Positions 57,709-64,000 of a stretch of DNA of 64,000 nucleotides are shown one piece after another. The position numbers and the translations under genes are program-made. How positions within the stretch are numbered: position 1 is the stretch's first letter; every line of letters begins with the position of its first letter. The DNA lies in assembly GCA_024500155.1 (NCBI GenBank), contig CM044880.1, positions 4,278,001 through 4,342,000 of the forward strand, written 5' to 3'. The notes under the pieces were generated by a model. The model did not search any database, had not been told where the DNA came from, and saw only the letters and a list, made by a program, of their open reading frames with translations. The stretch comes from Chenopodium formosanum (lineage: Eukaryota; Streptophyta; Magnoliopsida; Caryophyllales; Amaranthaceae).

Positions 57709-60700
57709 ATATTGCACTTTCAACCAAAAATAGATCTTTAGGAAGATTTTTTTTTTTTTTTTTTTAACTTCTGCTTCCCTTTTGTTTTCTGGACAGTTTT
57801 TTTTACCTCTTTTTTTTGGGGTAATTAACCTTTTGGGTGGGTAATTAGTTTGGTTTAGGGAGCTGGGGAAGTTTGTGGTAAAAAAAATGTGTAAGCTTTG
57901 TTGAATTAACCTTCTCTTTTGGTAAAAAAAAAAAAAAGGAGTGTTGTTGGCCTTTAGAAAAGGCTTTGTAATCTAAAGTAATTCTCTTGTTTGCCTTTTG
58001 GACAATCAGTATCTAATTGTAACTTGCTTTTATGTTCTTTTTGTTTTGCCTTTTTCCTTGTACATTGTATTAGATAGCGGTTTTGCTCTTGAGTATCATG
58101 TGATATTAAAAAATTTACCATAAAAGCTTATCCTCAAAAAAAAAAAAAAAAAAAAACCATAAAAGCTTAGTGGAAGTGGTGGAAAATCCGCAAACTCAGC
58201 CTTTATCATCTAGCTACTTGTGCTTAAGATCGAATGGCTAGGAGTTTTACTTTCAAGCGTTTACCTGTGTAATTATAATGATTAACTTGTGAGATCTACT
58301 GATATTTAAAATTATTATCCTTACAAAATAATAAGAGAGAAAAAAAAAAAAAAAATACACCGTATTATTGATTTATTGAGGGGTGAAGTGGTGGTGAAGA
58401 TGTGCATTTGTTATATTTTCAAGCATGTAAAAAGGTTAGGAAAAAACTTTGTTTTCTAGGAGGGAATCTCAGATCTGATAAGTCAAACAAATTGTCCCTA
58501 ACAATAATGTTTTTTTCCCCCTAACCTCCATACATTGATACACGAGCTCGGGAGAATCTAGCTCAAATGAAAATGATAACAAATATTTAAAAAGCTGAAT
58601 ATAACAAATAGGAAAAATTCATATCGCTGATATGAGATTAAAGTGGATATAACATATACGTATATACTCCGTAACAAATAGGAAAAGTCCTTTTTCTTTA
58701 ACATACACACAACTACTCTCAACTCATATGTGTTTATTTTTTCAACACGCATACTATGTGTAGATAGAAAATGATTATTTTCTTTATAAAAAATAAAGAC
58801 TAAGGAGCTTAATTAATAACTACCATTAGATGGAGTACATGATTACGAGTCTTACGACATGATTTGATGGTTTAATAAACTAAAGTAGTTTTTACTAAAG
58901 TATGTTGCCATTTCTGCTCACCTTCAACGACAAATAGTCAAAATTAATGCTACTATTACTCTTAATATGATAAAACTTTAACATGACATTATTATGTAAC
59001 ACACTAAAAAAATTGTATGGCGGCTAAATTGTAAAATTAGTGCACAACGTCGGCCATATTTGAATTGGAAATTTTAAAAAAATAATAATTATGAAATATT
59101 GATGAGAAATATGGATCAGATCATACTTGCATAATTGATCTTTTGGCTTTCCATAAAAACATTTATTCAGTTTTGTGGCTTGTCATTCACAATCAAATCT
59201 GTTCCCTTTACTTTCATTAAGTAATGATAATAATGTACCTAATTGCTATAATGAATGGATTAAAAATTTATGTTTGATTTGATCAACATATTAAAGGTAT
59301 GCTGGTAGTTTAGTTGATGTGATTGACTCATATCGATAACTTACAAAAGCCTTTGCGTTCATATCTACAAGACTACAACCAACTATGGAGACTAGTGCTT
59401 TTAAGAAAAACAAAGGATGGAAAATATAGATGTAATCGTTTGACTTATCGATTGCCAGGTACACATAAATATTTTCGATTTCTACATTATTAATTTATTA
59501 TATATAATATAGATACTTATTCATTATTAGTGTTGATAGGTTGTGGATCAACAAATTTATCAACTAACCCTAAATTTGGTCTTGAGTGTATATTTGTGCT
59601 TTAAAACTTGATAAATAAAAGAGTGGGTCAGTGGATGATCCATTGTGTCAACTACTTTTGTTGTTTGGTATATTAATTAGTTGATTATTATTATTATTGA
59701 AAGCGGCTAAAACTAATTAATAAGTATACCATACCTTATTATTATTAAAAGCAACTAAAATTAATTAATTCGTATATCATACCTTATTATTTGAAAATCA
59801 AAAGAAACATATCACGGTCAATTATATAAATAGGAATAAATTTTAAAGACAAAGTGGGTATAATATAATTTAAATTTTTTTATTCAAATCTGACTAAACC
59901 AGACCTATTTGACATGTTCAAGTATCACCATCTAATATATCACCAAGAACATGGGAAGATGGGATTGTACCGTTATCTTATCCTTAAGATGATCAACCAT
60001 GAGGAGTCTGGTAGTTGAGAACTTCCTTACTTAGGCGTTAACTTACTCAAATCAATATTCTCAAGATAATTAGCGAATAAACAATAATCAATATTAATGT
60101 GATTAGGAAGTAAGCCAAAACTAGCTAGACATAGGCATAGAATTAATTAACCCGAGTTCCTTTTTTCTATTTTTTAAAGCAAAAGATCGATAAGTACTAT
60201 TGAAAGTAAATCAAGGTCAGCCAAAACGATAAAACCTAACCCAAGTTCCTTTTAATGGCCAAAACAACAATGAATTGTAGTTAATTTTTGCGTGTTCTTG
60301 TTATAGCATTGTCTACACTAATATTGAGTAGTCAGTCCATCACATGCAAATGCTTCAACAAACTATTATGAGTACTTTTCACGCCTCTTTTTCATCGTAT
60401 GAGGCCAAATCCCACATTTTCCTGCCTAATTGCTCTTTCAAGCTACTACATGAAAACATAAATTTAGGATTTTAGTTGCTATTGTAATGTTACTTTGCAA
60501 ATGGTTAGGCATAGGGAACGGTATTATGACATGAATTATGCATATACATTAATCATAGTTAATGGTGGAGTACTAATCAATCGTACTTTAAAGTTCTAAA
60601 TGAACATTACGAGACGACCTTACAATGTGAATTCACATGGTTAGTTCTCATACGAAATTTTTGAGAGCTGATACACATACAACCATTGTATGTTGTCCCT

Positions 60701-62100
60701 ACATACAACACCATTAGAATTTTGACACATCAACACAAAATATAGTATCTTTACAATATAGTACTCCGCACATCTTGTCTTAGGGAAAAAAAATAGTTAA
60801 TTTATTCATATGTAATTAGTTAATTATGAGTATAAAAAGTAAACTAAGTAAATTAAAATTAGGTATTATAATGGCGAATTCAAGGTTTGAAAGTTGAATT
60901 ATAAATAGAAAAATGTAATAACAATACACTAACTATACAAATTTCATGATTAGATGGGCTGAAAGTTGTACTAGTGGCCTAATATAGGCTCTCATAGTCT
61001 CATGCCATGTTGAAATGTTAAATGGACTGACAAAAACAAGTGGACGAGGGGATTATAATATGCTTCCTCAAAATTTTATTTTATTAATATTGTTATATAT
61101 TTTTTTTGAATTGCAGCATTATGATTATTATGTTGGTAATGTACAGCCTTAATCACTGATCCAATAGCATTTTACATATTAATCCTACATTTACATAATA
61201 ATCATTAAAAAATGTAGTCAAAGCTTAAAAATATTGTTGTTGAAAAATGGAGAAAATGCACACACAAAAAGGGACTCCAATGAATTAAACGTGTAGGCGT
61301 AGTATTGGTAAATGATAAGGCATATTTTAGTCACTAACTCACTACTAGTTTTTTTCGATTCAACTCACTACTAGTTTAATTTTCCTATGTTCCTAATTTT
61401 CCTTTCAAAAAATAAAAAAATAAAAAAAAAAAAATTTTCCTATGTAAAACGTTTAGATAATAGTTTTCATTATATAGGGCCTATATTCAGTATATTGTTC
61501 ACATTATTCCAAGATTTTGTTTTATTGAGAAGTTCATTAGTATAATGGCTATTCAAATTGAGCGTTTTTTTTTTCTTTCAAAAAAAATAAAAATAAAAAT
61601 TAAGCGTTTTTTCATAGATAATGCTAAAACGAAAACTTATTCTTTGTATGCTAGAATTTGTTAAATACACCCGAATGTACCGTACACTCGGGTAATTTGC
61701 TCATTTAATAAATGAGCAATTTTTTTTTTTTTTTTGCTCATTTATAAAATGAGTAAAATTTAATTATTAAATAACCCAGGTGTACAGAAACAGAACAAGC
61801 TCTCCTTATATGCCTAGGTAACAGGTATCAAAACTAATTTCTGCTCCTGTACTTTGCCTCAGTTCACAAAATGGTGAACTTTTTCTCGTAAGTAATTGGC
61901 ACTAAGAGTACAAAATTAAATGGGCCAAAACCCAATAACCTACTGGGCCATAAAAACATAAAACCCAAATCAAAACATAAAAAACGATCCAACCCAAAAT
62001 GGTTATCCATATCCAGTCAGCAAATAAAAAAAAAAAAAGACGTAATAAAATTGTCTTTTACTAAATCTATCACTAGAACAAAGCTGTACCTCAAAATTTA
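57709..62100. other. Intergenic DNA between GH3 and the plastid-protein gene
   Basis: The first ~350 bp are T/G-rich and are probably the GH3 3' UTR and polyadenylation region. The rest is A/T-rich without a supported gene. At 61670-61800 an inverted-repeat patch (GCTCATTTAATAAATGAGC, and ACACCCGAATGTACCGTACA to ACCCAGGTGTACAG) suggests a small MITE-like element. Confidence 0.55.
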
Positions 62101-62196
62101 ACAGCTAACATAACAACTCAGCCAAAGAGGAGAGAGAAAGTTGAGTTGGAAGGAAGAAAGAAAGAAGACGTCGGTTGAGATTTTGTGCTCATTTTA

Positions 62197-64000
62197 ATGG
62201 CAACCTTCGCTTCTTCTCCCGCCACTTTCTCTCTCCTCCCTTCATCGTCGCCGTCTTCACAACCACCGTCTCGTCTCTCTCTTCCTTTCTCTATCCTCAA
62301 ACTCACCTCTTCTTCTTCCGTAGTTTCTAGAAGATGTCGGAGATTTGTTGTTGTTGCTGCTGCTTCGTCTTCTCCGTCTTCGTCTTCGTTCGAGGAGTTT
62401 GATTCTGGTTATAGTGCTAGTTCTAAGGTTAGATTTCTCTGATTTTGATTTTATAGTTTTAGCTGTTTTGGTTTGTATTTTGTTTGTTTTGGTTGATTGT
62501 TGAGAATTTTGGAGCTTGATTAATTGTTGAGCTTGTGATTTACTGAATACTTAGGGTTCTGATTTTAGTTTTGGATTGGTAATTGCGGTTATGAATTGTG
62601 AGATATAGAAAGGTTAGGTGTTTTTGGTTAGGAGTTTGTTTGTTTTGATTGATTGTTGAGAATTTAGGTGCTTGATTAGTTATTGAATTCGTGATTTGTG
62701 GAATACTTAGGGTTATGATTATAGTTTTGGATTGGTAATTGTGTTTATGAATTGTTAGGTATAATAATTTTAGGTGATTTTTGTTAGAATATGTTTGTTT
62801 TGATTGATTATTTAGAATTTTGGAAAATAATTAGTTAATTTATTGTTGAATTCATGATTACTCGAATACTTAGGATGCTTATTTTTGTTTAGGATTAATA
62901 ATTGTGTTAGGTGTTTTTTGTTCAGAATTTGTTCATTTTGATTGATTGTTGAGAATTTTAGAGTTTTATTCATTAATTGTTAAATTCGTGATTGCTGGAA
63001 TACTTAGGGTGCTGATTTTAGTTTTAGATGAAAATTTTAGGTGAATTTGTTAGGAACTTAATTAGTTTATTAATTGTTGAATTCGTGATTGCTCGAATAC
63101 TTAGGATGCTTATTTTTGTTTAGGATTGGTAATTGTGTGTATGAATTGTGAGATGTAAGGATTCATGCTAGGAGTTTGTCCTTTGATTGAATTATCAAAT
63201 ATCTGGAATTTTTTAGGGTAAATTTTGATTTTGATTTCAAAAGATGGTGATATGCAACATACAAAGTAGGAATTAAATATGTAAAGCCTGTGAATTATTA
63301 AAAAAAAAAAAAAAAAAAAAAACAATGTAGACGTTTGTTAAATCTACTACCTAAGTCTGCTCCTTGATTGAGCTGTATGTCTCGTCAAGATGCTAATTGA
63401 ATTTCAGTAAATTAGCTTAATATTTTGATTTTGTGAAGAAGAAGTTGAGTAATTAATAGGTTTAGCTATCTCAAAAAAAAGGTTTAGCTATTAGTTTTAG
63501 GTGGATCCACTTGGCAAATATGAAAATTTTGGGATCTGCTGGTGTAGATTGTGGAAGTATTTTGTTGGAGCCTAAAAGGGAGCGACTAATGATGTTGATT
63601 CTCTTAACGGAACGAGGTTATGGTAACAATTTACGTCGATGATGTTTATTGAATGAAATGGTTCGAGTCTGACTGGAGTCTAAGTTGAGATATGTATATA
63701 ATAATAAGTTTAGGGTGAATAAGTGAAAACCAAATTCTGAATGGAATGCACTATTTGAATTGAACAATATTTTGATGGTGCTTAATCAGAGGTCTGATCT
63801 CCAAGACAGAAAAACATGAATCATAATAATGTGGAGGAAGAAGTTGAAATATTGATCTAATAGCGAATATGAAGTAAGGCATAGATGTTTAATTAAGAAT
63901 AAATTAATAAATTGATGCTCAGTGTCCACTTTCTGACTTTCATATGCTGATCTTTCAGTCTCCAAAACTCTTGGATCTGATCCAAGACATCGAACCACTA
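62197..64000 (+). CDS. Plastid-targeted protein, probably DUF760 family (3' part outside window)
   Basis: Exon 1 (62197-62427, 77 codons) starts MATFASSPATFSLLPSSSPS. It is Ser/Pro-rich with few acids, then has basic RRCRRFVVVAAASSS and EEFDSGYSASSK: a textbook chloroplast transit peptide with a V-A-A-A cleavage-like region near residue 53. A 1531-bp GT-AG intron follows. Exon 2 begins at 63959 after TCTTTCAG, in phase 0, reading SPKLLDLIQDIEPL up to the window edge. From memory this junction matches plant DUF760 proteins (At1g48450/At3g17800 type), whose biochemical role is unknown to me. The leader (62110-62196) is AG-rich. The gene is incomplete here because of the window, not because it is broken. 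Confidence 0.65.
62480..63180 (+). repeat. Degenerate ~150-bp tandem repeats inside intron 1 of the plastid-protein gene
   Basis: The phrase TTTTGATTGATTGTTGAGAA(TTT) recurs at about 62487, 62642, 62789 and 62933. GTGATT(T/G)CTGAATACTTAGG recurs after each, and again near 63085, followed by GATTTTAGTTTTGGATTGGT. Five decayed units with a period of roughly 145-155 bp fill half of the intron. Confidence 0.75.

Overview
The window is nuclear DNA of a flowering plant, most likely a eudicot. It has GT-AG introns, long A/T-rich intergenic DNA, Stowaway and Tourist-type MITEs, Ty3/gypsy and LINE remnants, and plant-only families (GH3, WEB/DUF827, zf-XS, plant mobile domain, F-box FBA). Short motifs such as ACGGAGTA and tactccgta recur. 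I associate these loosely with Caryophyllales genomes, but that is only an impression.

Layout. 0-15 kb: a LINE reverse transcriptase stub, a WEB-family (chloroplast-movement type) pseudogene, a GC-rich tandem block that may lie inside a Helitron-like element, a short Hsp70 5' fragment, a small intact ORF holding only the zf-XS zinc finger of the IDN2/FDM and SGS3 proteins, a broken gypsy gag-protease, and a ~1.1 kb foldback repeat. 15-21 kb: a Stowaway MITE, several recent tandem duplications, two adjacent exons of a mitochondrial-type DnaJ gene with their intron, and two exons of an ARGONAUTE1-type gene. 20.7-30.4 kb: two copies of a ~0.97 kb segment with a hAT transposase C-terminal remnant. 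Between them lie cluster 1 (22.0-25.2 kb; shuffled Hsp70, F-box, 25S rDNA and a 69-bp array) and a plant-mobile-domain gene with one frameshift. 30.4-37.4 kb: minisatellites, a fragment of the Pol V largest subunit (NRPE1-type, with its DFDGD metal motif), then cluster 2 with the same ingredients as cluster 1, mostly in the opposite orientation. 37.4-55 kb: about 18 kb of gene-free A/T-rich DNA with MITEs. 55.2-57.7 kb: an intact three-exon GH3 auxin-amido synthetase gene. 62.2 kb to the end: the first exon, long intron and start of exon 2 of a plastid-targeted gene, probably DUF760, cut by the window edge.

Only GH3, the 3'-truncated plastid gene and perhaps the solo zf-XS ORF look functional. 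The left 37 kb is a graveyard of genomic, intron-bearing gene fragments that has been duplicated and rearranged. Its most unusual features are: fragments of three RNA-silencing components (AGO1, NRPE1, zf-XS) in one window; arrays in which a splice acceptor plus the start of its exon are tandemly multiplied in frame; and scrambled 25S rDNA pieces with repeated identical junctions. I found no complete new biochemical system. All family calls come from reading translated sequence, without database searches.
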